Below, piece after piece: positions 22,189 through 37,521 of a stretch of DNA of 64,000 nt. Position 1 is the first letter of the stretch. Each line of letters starts with the position of its first letter. The notes under the pieces are model-generated. The model was given only the letters and a program-made list of their open reading frames with translations, had not been told where the DNA came from and did not search any database. The translations under genes and the position numbers were made by a program. The stretch lies in NCBI RefSeq assembly GCF_029784165.1, contig NC_073695.1:90713902-90777901 (forward strand), read 5' to 3'. This DNA comes from Wyeomyia smithii (taxonomy: Eukaryota > Arthropoda > Insecta > Diptera > Culicidae).

Positions 22189-22370
22189 TTCTGCAATAAT
22201 GAATAGTGAACTATAATAATAGATTCGAAACTGCTGCTGGATGACAAACAAACCTTTTTCAATACGATTTTTCACGACTTGTTTTTTACGGCGGTGACAA
22301 ACTATTAACTGTTTTCATTTAAGTGCGGAATCTCTGATTAGAAGTTGAAGAAGCTGCAATCAAACTTATA

Positions 22371-23095
22371 AACTACGATTGCTTGTGCACGTCCTTTCAT
22401 ATTCGCTGATCCTGTTTTCCCCAGTCTCGTCCTCGCGTGGTGATACAATGGCGATCTTGAAATTGTGCAAGGAATTCGCCTACTTATTGCGTCTTCGCGC
22501 GAGGATGAAATGATGAATGAATAGAATGCGTTGGTGTATCATATTGCTTTTCTCAATCGCATTTCTAATGAACTATGATCACTTGTGCAAATCCTTTCAT
22601 ATTATACTTTCCCCAATCTAGTCTATGTGTTGTAAAACAATGGATTCTTTTCATTGGTGCTACCATTTCTCCTACTCCTTGCGCCGTGGCGTGATGATGA
22701 AATGATGAATAATGAGAGTGCGTTGGTATGGCATATTCCATTCTTCAATCCTATGAACTACGATCACTTGTGCAAATCCTTCCATATTTTACTTTCCCCA
22801 ATCTTGTCTAATGTGCGTGAAACAATGGTTTCTTTTCGTTGGCGCAAGCATTTATCCTACTCCTTGCGTCGTGGCGTGATGATTAATTGATGAATAATGA
22901 GTGTGCGTTGGTATGGAATATTCTTTTCCTCAATCGCATTTACTATAAACTACGATCACTTGTAAAAGACCTTGCATATTCTACTTCATCCAATCTAGTC
23001 TTTGTGCGTTGGAAGAATAGTATTTTTCGAATCGTCGCATGATGATGAAATAAATGTGCGTTAAATGTCTTCTAATGCGCAAATCGCATTTCTTA
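22371..23095. repeat. Internal tandem array in the hAT element, unit about 190 bp
   Basis: The block AACTACGATCACTTGTGCAA (with variants) recurs at 22371, 22571, 22756 and 22948, giving steps of 200, 185 and 192 bp. Each unit also repeats CTTTCCCCAATCTAGTCT, a TTGCGTCGTGGCGTGATGAT block and GTGCGTTGGTATGG. The last unit is partial. Divergence between units is visible but moderate. Confidence 0.9.
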
Positions 23096-23334
23096 CACGA
23101 ATCAAAATATATAAGAGGGGAATAAAAGTAATTCTCGAGCACATGGCTATACAATTTCATTCACCATTGCACAAAAGTGTACAGAGTCTGTAATTTTAAA
23201 TCGAGTTTTCAATATTTCTTATTGAAGAAAATACTTCCCGGCATTTGAATAACTATTTCCCGGGATTCGGGAATTCCGGGAAATTGAAATTTCCCGGGAA
23301 ATTCATCCTGGGACGTCCCGGGTAAGACGCTCTA

Positions 23335-23342
23335 GGTATGGC
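23335..23342. other. hAT target-site duplication, right
   Basis: GGTATGGC, identical to 21562-21569. Identity implies a fairly recent insertion. Confidence 0.93.
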
Positions 23343-23556
23343 CCACCCGGTAACATTTTACGCATTTTATCTGATAATTTCAATGATTATTAGAAAACTG
23401 TGCATGCAACATTGAAAAACACACCTAAGAATCATACTACACTATAATTTTCGGCGAAAAACTGGCTATAGGTACTGTTATTTTGGAATTAGTTCATACA
23501 TATTCAAAGTCATGGCTGAGTCAACCCAAAGTCAAGAGGAAGTGGTAATATACAAG
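23343..23556. other. Unassigned flank of the hAT insertion
   Basis: Continuation of the target sequence (CCACCCGGTAAC); nothing recognised. Confidence 0.4.
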
Positions 23557-24420
23557 TCAACGTCCGGAAGCTATTGTAACAAATATATATGCTTTTGAAA
23601 CAATTCGTTGTTGTAGTAACATCAATAAAATATCATAGAAACAGTTTGTATACTCTAACTCCGCTGCGAGGTCATCTTTTCGAGCAGATTTGATGTTCTT
23701 GAGCTGCTTGATAGCATCTTTTACATCACCTATCATGGGAGGCGGCATGTTTCCCTCATCCGCTGTGCTGACGAAGTCGTTCCTCTTGTCAGATTAGTCT
23801 TCTGTTTCTACGCCATTCAGGTGTTCGTTGAAGTGTTGCTTCCCCCTGTCAATCACCTCAAGTTCATTCGTCAAGATTCCTCTATATTTATCCCGACGTG
23901 TTTCGGCTCGCGGCACAAAGCCCGCGCGGGATGCGTTCAGTTTCTTGTAGAATTTACGTGTTTCCTGCTAGCGACACAGCTGCTTCACTTGCTCACTCTC
24001 CAGCTCTTCCAGGCGGCGCTAATCGTCTCGGAAAAGATGAGATTGTCGTCTACGTTTCTGTTTGTATCGCATCACGTTTTGACGAGTCTTTTGCTGCAGC
24101 ATCAATATCCGCGCTACATTCTTTTTGTCTTGTATGCTTCCTGTACTGATGTTTTTACGGCTGGCTTGTAAGGTATGCACTAACTCTCTATCTCGCCGGA
24201 AGACCATAATGAAAGCACTGTGTAGAATCCCACGCTGGCGCTAGAACTTTGATCAGCCCCTCCATAACACGGAGAACAGACGCTTTTTTGAGCCGCTTTA
24301 TCTTGGTGAAGAGACGCTCGGATTGGCGAAGCATTTTCTTTACCATCGAAATATGGTTAACGCGCCAATGGTCGCATCGCATTCTCTCACTTAGCTGTTG
24401 CCGGATTGACAGCATTACCC
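23557..24420 (-). pseudogene. RTE-like LINE fragment, copy 3
   Basis: On the minus strand: basic linker pieces (RRDRELVHTLQASRKN, then KKNVARILMLQQKTR), an EVIDRGKQHFNEHLNGVE-like segment around 23880-23830, and MPPPMIGDVKDAIKQLKN followed by SARKDDLAAELE (23748-23660). The last block is the start of the reverse transcriptase domain of RTE-like LINEs, where the usual wording is KAIKxLKNNKAAGKDGL. The catalytic part is absent. A related scrap lies at 50795-50935. Confidence 0.7.
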
Positions 24421-24660
24421 AGACAACGTCAAACAGCTGTGTCCATGTTTTAACTGGCAGTCTATTGCAATCATATGACTCGTGGAGGCGTTAGATAGGA
24501 ACTTGTGAGGGCCAGAGCTAAGTCTGCCGCTCCTTCCAGGTTTTCAGGTTGTCAACTCACCACTTGAAGCCGGAAAGTCTGCTCTAGCTAATACAACCCT
24601 AATTCATTGGGATTTTCCAAATTTCGTCTTGCCCGCACCTCTACAACCGATTCATCATGT

Positions 24661-24715
24661 CCATGGAATGCCTTTTTCTGGCCATGCTTAATGACCGTAG
24701 AGAGGCATTCCATGG
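24661..24715. repeat. Hairpin with 13-bp perfect arms
   Basis: CCATGGAATGCCT at 24661-24673 pairs with AGGCATTCCATGG at 24703-24715 around a 29-base loop. No element boundaries seen. Confidence 0.85.
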
Positions 24716-24719
24716 AAAA

Positions 24720-26433
24720 TTGGTAAAGAAATATTTTCTTTTGTTTGTCATTTCCGATTTCGCTGAAACACTCGTGTAACAGACACTCGCAAATTCACAA
24801 ACAATCAATTCGAAAAGCGTGCGAATACCAGTTTTTGCTATCTGCATATTTTTAGATCTAACATCATCAGCTAAACGCATTTCACATCCTCATGACATCG
24901 TTCAATGCGGCCTTTCCGTTCCTTCTTCGACCTCGACTTCAAATTTGGTTCCAAAGCGTACTTCAAAAGCATTTTTGTTTCGATTGTCCAAACGAGAAAT
25001 CAAAGTTTGGCAAATTGATACGTATCGATAAAAATTCGGCTTTCGTAGTGGTTCGATACACAAATCGAAATTCAAGCTCAGCAATGCTTTACACAAAATT
25101 TATTCCATTTTCTGTTTTTTTTTTTGTCAAAATTCCAAAACTGAAGAGCGTTATGATAATCAGACACCGGTTCCCAATATGTGAGTTGAATCAGCAGATC
25201 AGTAGAAACAACAAAACATTGAATTCATTCAACCGCACGTAACAGAGAATCGTTCGCCCGTGGAAAATGTAAATCCGCATAATTGAAATTCAAAGTCAAA
25301 GTTAACCATCAATAATTCATATTTTTCTTCCACCCTGAAAAGTACTTATCACCGGTGCGGGTGCTTATCGCGAATCGCGACGTTATTGAATTAAAAAGTT
25401 CTCAAGCTATGGTGAGCATGCTGTATCTAATCGTATACTCTCGGAGAACGCATCACCAGGCTTCTGTCGCGTGCTCTGGGGCAAGTCAAAAGTTTTGTTA
25501 TGCGTAAAAATCAGCAGCCAGCGATTAGGACCAAAGCACGCGATAAAAAGAAAAACGTCTGTCGCGATAAGATGAGGAAGAAGATGTTGACTTTGTAGAC
25601 CAGAGGGCTTTCGCAAGAAAGTGAATGAGTGGCTTCAGTTTTCTCTGTCTCTATTTCTGCATGCTGCCGCAAGAAGTTTTGAATAATATGATAAATTTAA
25701 TCAACACATAAGCTGCATTCTTTTTTATTTTTTGGTGTTCGTTTTTAATTTTTCCTCCGAAGTTTTGCCTTTACCATCCCTTCTGGCATATTTGTGACTA
25801 TTTATGTCACTTCCGGCATGTTTGGGACATGTTCGAATAAGGTGAAAATAATCAATGTCCGATATATTTATTTTTGCTTCTCAAGATTTTACCCCTTTTC
25901 GCCTCAGAAATAATTTCTGGTTACGCCACTGCATCATACAAGCACAATAAGAAAAAAGAAATATTTATTTTATGTTCGTTAATAGCAAATTTGAATATTT
26001 TTTCTATAATTCGATTATCTGGAATGAAATTTTTTTGATGTTCCGGATAATCGAGTCCAACCTGTAATAGGTAATTACTATGTCGTGCTACCGAATCGAT
26101 TTGTTTTTAATCCGTTTCAAAATGCTGCGCTGTCTATCCTATAACAATCAGCCGTAAACAGCATCCGCACGTAGCAATACAGGTATGGTAAGTTGATGTC
26201 TTACTATATCGGCGATTCTTTTTCACTTCGATCCACCCTCTACCCACAACCGTCCATCATCATCGTCATTGCCGTACAGTGAACATAATTTCGCCTAGAC
26301 AAACGAAAGTCAAGCACGTCGTTATTTTTTCCCTGTGCTCACGTCAGGTTCCGCGGTTGCAATGTCGCTCATTTTCGTGTTATGTTAGGATAGGGACCGG
26401 CTGCTGCCGTGAGATCTAGAAACCGGGCGGACG
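24720..26433. other. Unassigned DNA; possible promoter/5' UTR of the exon at 26434
   Basis: 24720-26100 shows no recognised feature. The last few hundred bases before 26434 are less AT-rich than average and carry no repeat shared with the rest of the window, as expected of a host 5' region, but I cannot point to a clear TATA box or initiator. Confidence 0.35.
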
Positions 26434-26508
26434 ATGCTGGATTTAAGCACCTTCTATGGAAAGGTAAAATTTGAGGACGAACGGCGACTGGTGGATGGAT
26501 TATATGAC
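26434..26508 (+). CDS. Candidate first coding exon of an unidentified host gene
   Basis: ATG at 26434 is the first start after an in-frame TGA 21 bases upstream (26410-26412). It opens 25 codons beginning MLDLSTFYGK and ending RRLVDGLYD, with a balanced, charged, soluble-protein composition unlike the low-complexity frames elsewhere. It runs straight into GAC|GTGAGT, an excellent splice donor at 26509, in phase 0. Read through, the frame would stop after 13 more codons. An alternative donor AAG|GTAAAA lies at 26464. The flanks carry no transposon sequence. I do not recognise the protein. If real, the rest of the gene lies downstream, possibly beyond the window, and the following TE-rich DNA would be its first intron. 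Confidence 0.4.
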
Positions 26509-30711
<4,203 letters not shown>

Positions 30712-30760
30712 CAAAAAATGAGCTTCTTCTGATTTCTGAATTAATTTTTAATTTTTATTG

Positions 30761-30885
30761 TAACAATTTTGTCTTGCCGAAAAAAATATACACATTAAAA
30801 TAAATTAATATTTTTGTGAAAAAAAAAAACAGAAAAATCAATTCATGTTACAGTTGACATTTTTTTCGGCAAGACAAAATTGTTA
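30761..30885. mobile_element. 125-bp MITE-like inverted repeat
   Basis: Arms 30761-30787 and 30859-30885 are exact reverse complements over 27 bp (core TTTTGTCTTGCCGAAAAAAA). The centre is A/T-rich with A tracts. It immediately follows the microsatellite. No target duplication could be assigned. Confidence 0.85.
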
Positions 30886-31094
30886 TCTATAACTTTGCCG
30901 AAGACGTCATAGCGAATTGTTTTGGCCCCAAAAATATTTGTAATCATCAATACGTTCCCAAAATAGCATTTTTCAATAGCTTCTCAAACACATAGTACAA
31001 AATGGCATCTTTCGCCTATAGAAACGTCTATGCAAAGTTTCAGCCAAACCAAAAATGGTCGATTAATTGATTGCCCGTTTTTTAGCGGAATTGC

Positions 31095-32285
31095 TCAACA
31101 TCCTCAGTGGGGGAAGTAAAATACGAAATGCCCCTGCCAGCCGTTGCCATCCAGGGTGAGACAGGTCTCGTCGTCCATCACCAACGCCACGTCGCCATTC
31201 ACCGGGAAAATCGACTTGAACATCTCATTCAGGCGCTGCTGCTGCGTCATTGCCTGTAGCTCCGAGACCAGTCGAGAGGACTGCCGCTTCCTGAGATATA
31301 TGCCCATTAGGCTGTCCCAAAAACAATAGACGTTAAAAAGTCAAGGTGCTCTGCCCTAAATTGAAAGATAATGTTATTTATACCATTTTTGTAGAACATT
31401 TCGACTTTCTAAAAAATTGTTTTCAGGTTGCCCAAACGTGATTTTGTCATACTTTTTCTAGCTACAAAACCACTCTTTTGCGCTTTTTTCAATTCTGTTC
31501 GATTGCCATATTTTTCCATACATTTTTATTTTTATTTTTGTGGGGTTGTTTTTGAATATTTAGCTTGGTTTAGTTCAATATCGCATTTAGTTATTTGACT
31601 AACAGAGTCCATTAAACATCATAGAATTTTGAGATAAAACCCTTCAAAACGAGAATAAAAAAATGTTCCGATCTAAAACTGACATCACGTTTGGGCAACC
31701 TGAGAACCAATTTCTTAGAAAGTCAAAATGTTCTACAAAAATGCTATGAATAACAATATCTTTCAATTTAGGGCTGAGCACCATGACTTTTTCAACATCG
31801 ACTTATTTGTGACACCCTAATGCCCATGTTCACTAGGTATTTTTCACTGTTTGGCCGGTTGCATCGATATCCCGGCCCAGCGCACGCAGCGATGTAGCCA
31901 CTTTTCCCTCGGTCTTCCTCTTCAGCATCGTTTGAAGCTTCTTGTCGCTCAGGGCCCACGGTCGTCTGGAGCCGGCTTTCTTTCGTCGCTCCGATTGTTG
32001 TCCAATAGTGCCAAGATGTTGTAGATGCCGGAATGGACGTATCCGGTGTCCAAGAATTAACGCACGATGTCCGTTTTCAATGCGACGGGGTACCGTTCTT
32101 TGAACGCGCACACTTCTGAACGGAGAAGCTTCACTGTTTTCGCCATCACGGTTTAAGTTTGACTGATAGAGCTGTCAATTTTTTTCTGCTGTCTCATGGG
32201 TTACTGTGATTGATGCTGCATGGGTAGTTTCGTTAGTGCGAGTGAAGATAAACCCATGAAAAATTTTTATCCATTTTTTATCGCA
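31095..32285 (-). pseudogene. Mariner-family relic C, split by a MITE
   Basis: Same family as 13015-13920. The minus strand gives SDKKLQTMLKRKTEGKVATS, LRALG and GATGQTV-like sequence in 32111-31840, then, beyond the MITE, QQQRLNEMFKSIFPVNGDVA and VMDDETCLTLDGNGWQG. The catalytic block after MDDET is missing because the copy is truncated near 31095. The right end resembles that of relic B: both carry AAACCCATGAAAAAT. Confidence 0.75.
31308..31819. mobile_element. 512-bp hAT-like foldback MITE
   Basis: The 8-bp word ATGCCCAT flanks it at 31300-31307 and 31820-31827, and removing the insert restores the mariner sequence. Ends are TAGGCTGTCCC and GACACCCTA (inverted, imperfect); the next 100 or so bases on each side are complementary (AAAGTCAAGGTGCTC, CCCTAAATTGAAAGAT, GGTTGCCCAAACGTGAT). 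Eight-base duplication plus a TAGGG-type end fits hAT. Related sequence makes up the larger element at 39.5-42.0 kb and a fragment at 43.2-43.7 kb. Confidence 0.88.
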
Positions 32286-32289
32286 AACG

Positions 32290-34443
32290 TTAGTGTTGAT
32301 TTTTGTTGTGTGGAGCTAGCCTAAACGCGGCTTCGCATAGACTTTGGCTCAAAGCTACATAAGCATTATAATTTTAGCAGGTACTGAACTGAACTTTGGA
32401 GTATGTATTTACCCAAATAACCCTTTTCACAAAAAAATCAGTTGTACAAATTATTTCATCAATGAACAAAGCCTGGCAATTTGAGCTTGATTAAAGAGCA
32501 TTGATTCCAAACGAAGTTGCGCTCCCCGCACAATATGTTCAAATGATGATAAAAACATGTCATAAAAAAATGTTCTCGGCCCTTTCTAAAACGGTGCATC
32601 TTTTGAATACGTCAGATAAAAGTTCTTGAGTTGGTCTAAAAAATATTGTTTAGATATTAAATCCAGATCTGAACAACTTTTAACAATCAGCATTTTATAC
32701 TTTTTATAGGATAGAGTTACCAAGTCGATTATTGAAGAGTTATTTATTTTTGTTTTCAGCAGATTTTGTATTGGAAAATTTCGAGAGTCTTATGTAGGTA
32801 CCACACTTTGTAGGTACCACCTTTCTCAATAAATTTGATATTATACTAAACTTTGTTCTGGTAAATAAACAAACAAACCCCGAATGTTTCAGTACGATCG
32901 GGGAACCCTAAAAACCTTTTCAATTTCTAAAACATATTCATATATTAACATATAACTTTAAAAATTTCTGAAACATATTCCCTAGCTTTCCAATTACAAA
33001 ATTATCTGAAAAAAACTGTTCAAAACCCGCCGATACCACATTTCAATTCTAGTTGCATAATAAAGGGCTTTCGAAAACGAGTAATAGAGCGATACTATTT
33101 TTTTTTTTTTTTTGACATAAGTTCATGCACCAGAGACACCGTGATTTTATTCAAAATTCTCGAGCAGTTCAGTTTCATGTTTAATAAAATATGATTCAAT
33201 AGCCACGAGTGTTTTATTTTTGAACCAATAAAGTTGTTGCTTCTAACCCTGTTTCGTGTATTATTGTTGTTACTGTGACTCTTGGTAACATATTTTGCAT
33301 CATTTACACAGTTAAGCAATGCTACTAAACCATTTTACCAACGTCAACTGTGTATTGATTCCCACTAAAGAGAAGCAAACTCAACCTTAAGTATAAAGTA
33401 TAGCCAATTAGAGTAATTTTGGGTCCATGACAATTGCTCATTCAAATCCTAAACAATTTGGTAACAATTACTCCACAGCAAACCAGCAAGATGAACAAAT
33501 CATTGCGAAGTTAAATATTTACCCAAAACCAGTAAACAACTGTTCATCCTAATAAAACCTGATCCACCCTCCCCCCAGCAAGAATATACAGCCAGCAAAA
33601 CAGACAAAGTGGTTGGTTCATTCATCCCCGTCGCTCTGTAGCTGTCGCTCTTCATGAATAGCGGCGGGTATGTCGCCAGTGCCCGTTTATCATAATCAAA
33701 CAAATAATAATAGAGCTCACGGTAAACTCTGGCCTCATCCACGAACGGCTGACGATCGAAAGCACGTTTTCAGATTCACTGAGCCGGGCACGTGGTCGTG
33801 CGGTTTTGTAAACACTTTGTTCGGTAATGTGATTGGAGAAACATTCAGTGGAGGATGCCCTATACTTGTGTGACGAATTTTTAGTCCACATCCCACGCAG
33901 TGACCTGAGGCGGACCAGAGGGAAACTGCCATTTTGTAATGAGGGAACCAGAACACGGTCTAGCCGCAGGAACAAGGCAAAGCCAATGGTCAAAACATGT
34001 GATTCTACTCGGTGGCACCCAAATCGTCGTCGATCCTGCTATTTGTTATTTGAACTGAGCCTTCCTAGCGGGTGTCCAGAACGTGAACAGAAATTCGAAT
34101 CGGCACGACATTCGCCCATGATTGGTATATGTTTGAGGAATAAATTTGGACGTGCTCACAGAATGGTTCATTTGTTCTATTTCTTTTTCGAGGAGGCGGA
34201 GAGGAAGGGAAATGGAAACCCAAACAAACAATTGCATCGAATTGCCGGTTAACCGTGCCGTATTTTCAAATATAATTACAGTTGAATCACACCGCAATGC
34301 ATTCGAAATTTGGTCGTTTTGACGAACAGGACTTATTTACAAAATAAGAAGATGCAAGAGTGCCGGTTGTTTTATTAAGTTTTTTCCATCTAGTCGACTG
34401 CAAATTTACTTTTAAATTGAACTTATTAGCGATTTATTAAAGG
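32290..34443. other. Unassigned DNA
   Basis: No gene or transposon recognised. A poly-T run lies at about 33099-33113. 33600-34250 is less AT-rich and has overlapping frames up to 139 codons on both strands without recognisable domains; it may include unique host sequence. Confidence 0.4.
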
Positions 34444-34465
34444 CTATAAACAATATAGTTTACAG
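34444..34465. other. Retroposon target-site duplication, left (22 bp)
   Basis: Identical to 36836-36857. Confidence 0.92.
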
Positions 34466-36835
34466 GAGGAGGATCTGGCAACACGATCCAAAGTTGTAGC
34501 GCGTGAAAATTGCTCTTCCGTTTTTTAGATTCATTAATGGTTTTCTCTGATAAATATTAAAAAATTTCTCATTAACAAATCGCTTTATCAAGAACGTCGT
34601 AGGTGAAGCTTAAAAAATTGTGAATAATTTATCAATCAAAGTGCAAATTGGCCAAAAAAGTGTTGTTCACTCATGAATGATCCTGGCGGTGTTGAAGAAA
34701 ATGGCGAGATATTTGTGTTGTGAAAATATATGTGTGCTTTACTTGAGCGGTGCGAGGGAAAAATGAGAGAGTGTTGTGTTATAATAGCCCTTTTTGAACA
34801 TTGTTTTACTAATTGGAATGAAATTAGAGAGTTAAATAATTGTGCAATAATGAGAAAGTAAATTAACGAAATGGTGTGAAACTATGCCACCAGCCATAGT
34901 GGTATGTGTGACTTTTGGCTTTTGCTTTGACACACGTTAGTATAAACGAGCTTCGTATGACATATTTGAGAGACAGGAGGTTTGATTTTATATCCCGACA
35001 GTGCGGTGATTTCCTTTTACGGGAATCACTGTATTGAGCAACCAGTTGGCCAGATAAGTACCAAAATCACCAAAAATATATTTGTCATAATATTACTTCT
35101 ATTGGTGATTAGTGCATTCTATACATTTGTGATGGCTGCGTGTGAAGTGTGAAGAGAGATGATGGTTGCTTTTGTTGTCCCCGATTGAAGTTTACTTGCG
35201 TGTGTGTGTCGAAACGTGATGAAGTCGATGCGAAGCGTTGCAGTGTTTTCAAATATTTGCTCGGCGGCGGCATGTGTGCGCAGTAGGATTATTTTCAGGA
35301 TTCATGAACCTGAAACTAAAATTCAATTTATGATTTCGTAGCTTTTGAACGAATAGTGTACTGTTTTGAATGATTATGTTCAATTCGTGTGAGTCGGGCT
35401 AACATGAGTCCACACTGACCACACATTGTCATTAGTTTAACATTTGTTCAAAAAGCTTGCTCAGTTCGGTCAAAAAAATATTTGTACATATACACTTTTT
35501 CGAATACTTAAGTTGGAAACATACAACACGCCGTCCATGATAACCGCATTTCAGTTGTGATCAGTTTGGCATTTTGCAAATAAACTTAGAATTTTTTTAT
35601 GATTTTACTAGCTTTTGGACGAATGTTGCAAAACCTTAACAGTATTTTTTTGAATCAATTTTGAAAATCTCGTTGGTCGGCATAACAATAGACCATGCGA
35701 CTGAATGTTGATAGCGATTGTTTTGGCATTTTGTAAATGAACTTCGAACTCTGTTTTGTTTGATATGCATATTGGCATTTTTCTAAGTTTGTTTGCTTTG
35801 AAGGCATGCAACTTTGCTAGTTTTTCTACTCAGTAGGTATTATAGTTTATATAAAATTCTCCGCGAATTACAAAGTCCGCGCTTTTTAGGTAAAAATCCT
35901 GTGCCGGTAACCCTGGTCGGTTTTCTTCCCCGAACCGCATTATTACTTAAGACAAGAATGGTGCATAAGTAACCGCGTTTTACATTAGGCTTTGCGCGCG
36001 GTATTTTGACTGCGCTCAGTGTGACTATCCTCATACATCGGTTTCGAAGTTCAAAGACCACGTATCATCGACCTTACATCGTATAATGCTCGGGTGTGCC
36101 TCGTATTGGCTCTTTGGTCAGAGACTTTTCCCCCTTACTCGCTTTATCGGTTATTTGAGCGCTCATCCATCATGTCACGAAACAACGCGGCGTGATATTT
36201 TCCACTGGTACCAGTAGTTTGCTTAATTTGCGTTTGGCGTGCGGTTTTTGCGTTTTACGAAAACCATTCGTTTCAAGGTAAATTAAAAAAGTTCACGGGA
36301 TGAAACGCGAAGTTTAGTGTGATACAGACTGTTAACGTTTGGTAGGTTGCCGAAGATAACTAGAAATTTCAATTCTCCTGTATGCCGATGCAGCGATCGT
36401 GGCGTGGTTCTATTTATTTCGTCTCCTTGTGGCCGGTTGCCCAGAGACCGAGAAGTAACCATATCGTGCGCGAACTTGTGTAGAAAAGATCGCACCATCA
36501 ACCTCGATGGATCCAGATCAATTCTTTTCCACTAACACTAATTCCTTCCTTTGATACTTGTGGATGATGCAGAGGATTCCTCGGTCTCTAGTAGCAACAA
36601 GTATTAAACTAACACTCCCGATATCCCTTCCTATATTGATCTGCATTGGGCGTGGCCAGCTACGTTATTGACCAGTGAAAAGAAAGATCACCAGGAATTG
36701 TACACTGAAAATGGCTTGCTACTCATAGGCACCATTCTGACGGTTCTTTGTACAATTTCAGCTGATTCTGGTCAATCGCGGGCAACACACGGGCGATCAA
36801 ATATGCTATGCTATGCTATGCTATGCTATGCTATG
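34466..36835 (+). mobile_element. 2,370-bp non-coding retroposon with (ATGCT)n tail
   Basis: A 22-bp direct repeat flanks the insert exactly (34444-34465 and 36836-36857, core AAACAATATAGTTTACAG). The insert ends in (ATGCT)n at about 36803-36835, as expected for target-primed reverse transcription, which leaves a simple-repeat tail and a long target duplication. No frame exceeds about 75 codons and no RT or endonuclease motif is present. The last 285 bp (36550-36835) recur inverted at 38637-38908. Around 35330-35780 imperfect repeats occur (TTTTGGCATTTTG, GTAGCTTTTGAACGAAT and variants). Either a LINE derivative that kept only its untranslated regions or another transcript given a LINE tail. 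Confidence 0.8.
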
Positions 36836-36857
36836 CTATAAACAATATAGTTTACAG
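36836..36857. other. Retroposon target-site duplication, right (22 bp)
   Basis: Identical to 34444-34465; its first bases CTAT merge with the (ATGCT)n tail. Confidence 0.92.
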
Positions 36858-37135
36858 TACTGAAATCACTTTTCCATCTTCATTAGATAAAAACTTAGGA
36901 TGTATGTCAAATGTCTGTCATTCGTTCATGAACCTATGACTAGGTACTAACGATTTGCATGAAATCATTGTCACCGACTACACCAGATTGTACACTATAA
37001 AAGTGCTCTTTTAACGCCGAATAATTTTCGTTGCCCAATATTTGTGCTGTGCGAACAATAAATTCACAATCAGTGCCATGGAACTAGCTGTAGCCAAGGT
37101 GCCTATTAGATTAAGCCCGCCCCAATTTCCATTTG
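36858..37135. other. Unassigned DNA
   Basis: Continuation of the retroposon target; nothing recognised. Confidence 0.4.
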
Positions 37136-37521
37136 GGGCCGTTCAATAATTACGTAAGCATATTTTCCCACTGTTTCAACCCCCCCTCCGCCCATTGTAA
37201 GACATCGTAAGATTTTTTGATACCCCCCCAGCCCCTAGTAAGATCTTACTATATATACTATATATAGATTTTTATTATAGTTTTATCATCCTGAAGCAAG
37301 CACAATACCTCGTTTTAATTCGAGTTAATCGTCCTTCCGTAATTTTCTTTTTATGAATTTTACCGTCCACAATTTCATGAACATGGTTATTTGAACAACT
37401 TGCTTCAACAATGTTTTTCTTACGTAAGATAATCAATTCAACACCCCCCCCTCCCCTGTAAGACAGCGTAAGAAAATTGCACCCCCCCCACCTATTTGCT
37501 TACGTAATTATTGAACGGCCC
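37136..37521. mobile_element. 386-bp MITE with GGGCCGTTCAATAATTACGT ends
   Basis: The left end GGGCCGTTCAATAATTACGT with AAGCA and the right end (37497-37521) are exact inverted repeats over about 25 bp. Subterminal C tracts (CCCCCCCTCC, CACCCCCCCC) and GTAAGA words are also placed symmetrically. Non-coding. Target duplication uncertain (TTTG/TTTT). Confidence 0.88.

Larger units (their letters stand above)
21570..23334. mobile_element. Complete non-autonomous hAT transposon
   Basis: The 8-bp word GGTATGGC flanks the element at 21562-21569 and 23335-23342. The termini are TAGAGCGTC on the left and GACGCTCTA on the right, exact inverted repeats that fit the hAT pattern (8-bp duplication, TIR of the YARNG type). 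Subterminal regions at 21575-21680 and 23230-23325 are packed with TTCCCGGGAAAT and ATTCCCGGGA words, probably transposase-binding repeats. Inside are a minus-strand BED zinc-finger frame and a tandem array. There is no room for a DDE catalytic domain, so it depends on a transposase elsewhere. Confidence 0.93.

Noticed and set aside
34444..36857. LTR retrotransposon with short direct repeats
   Set aside because: The 22-bp direct repeats are target duplications; no LTRs, primer-binding site or gag-pol are present and the element ends in a simple-repeat tail.
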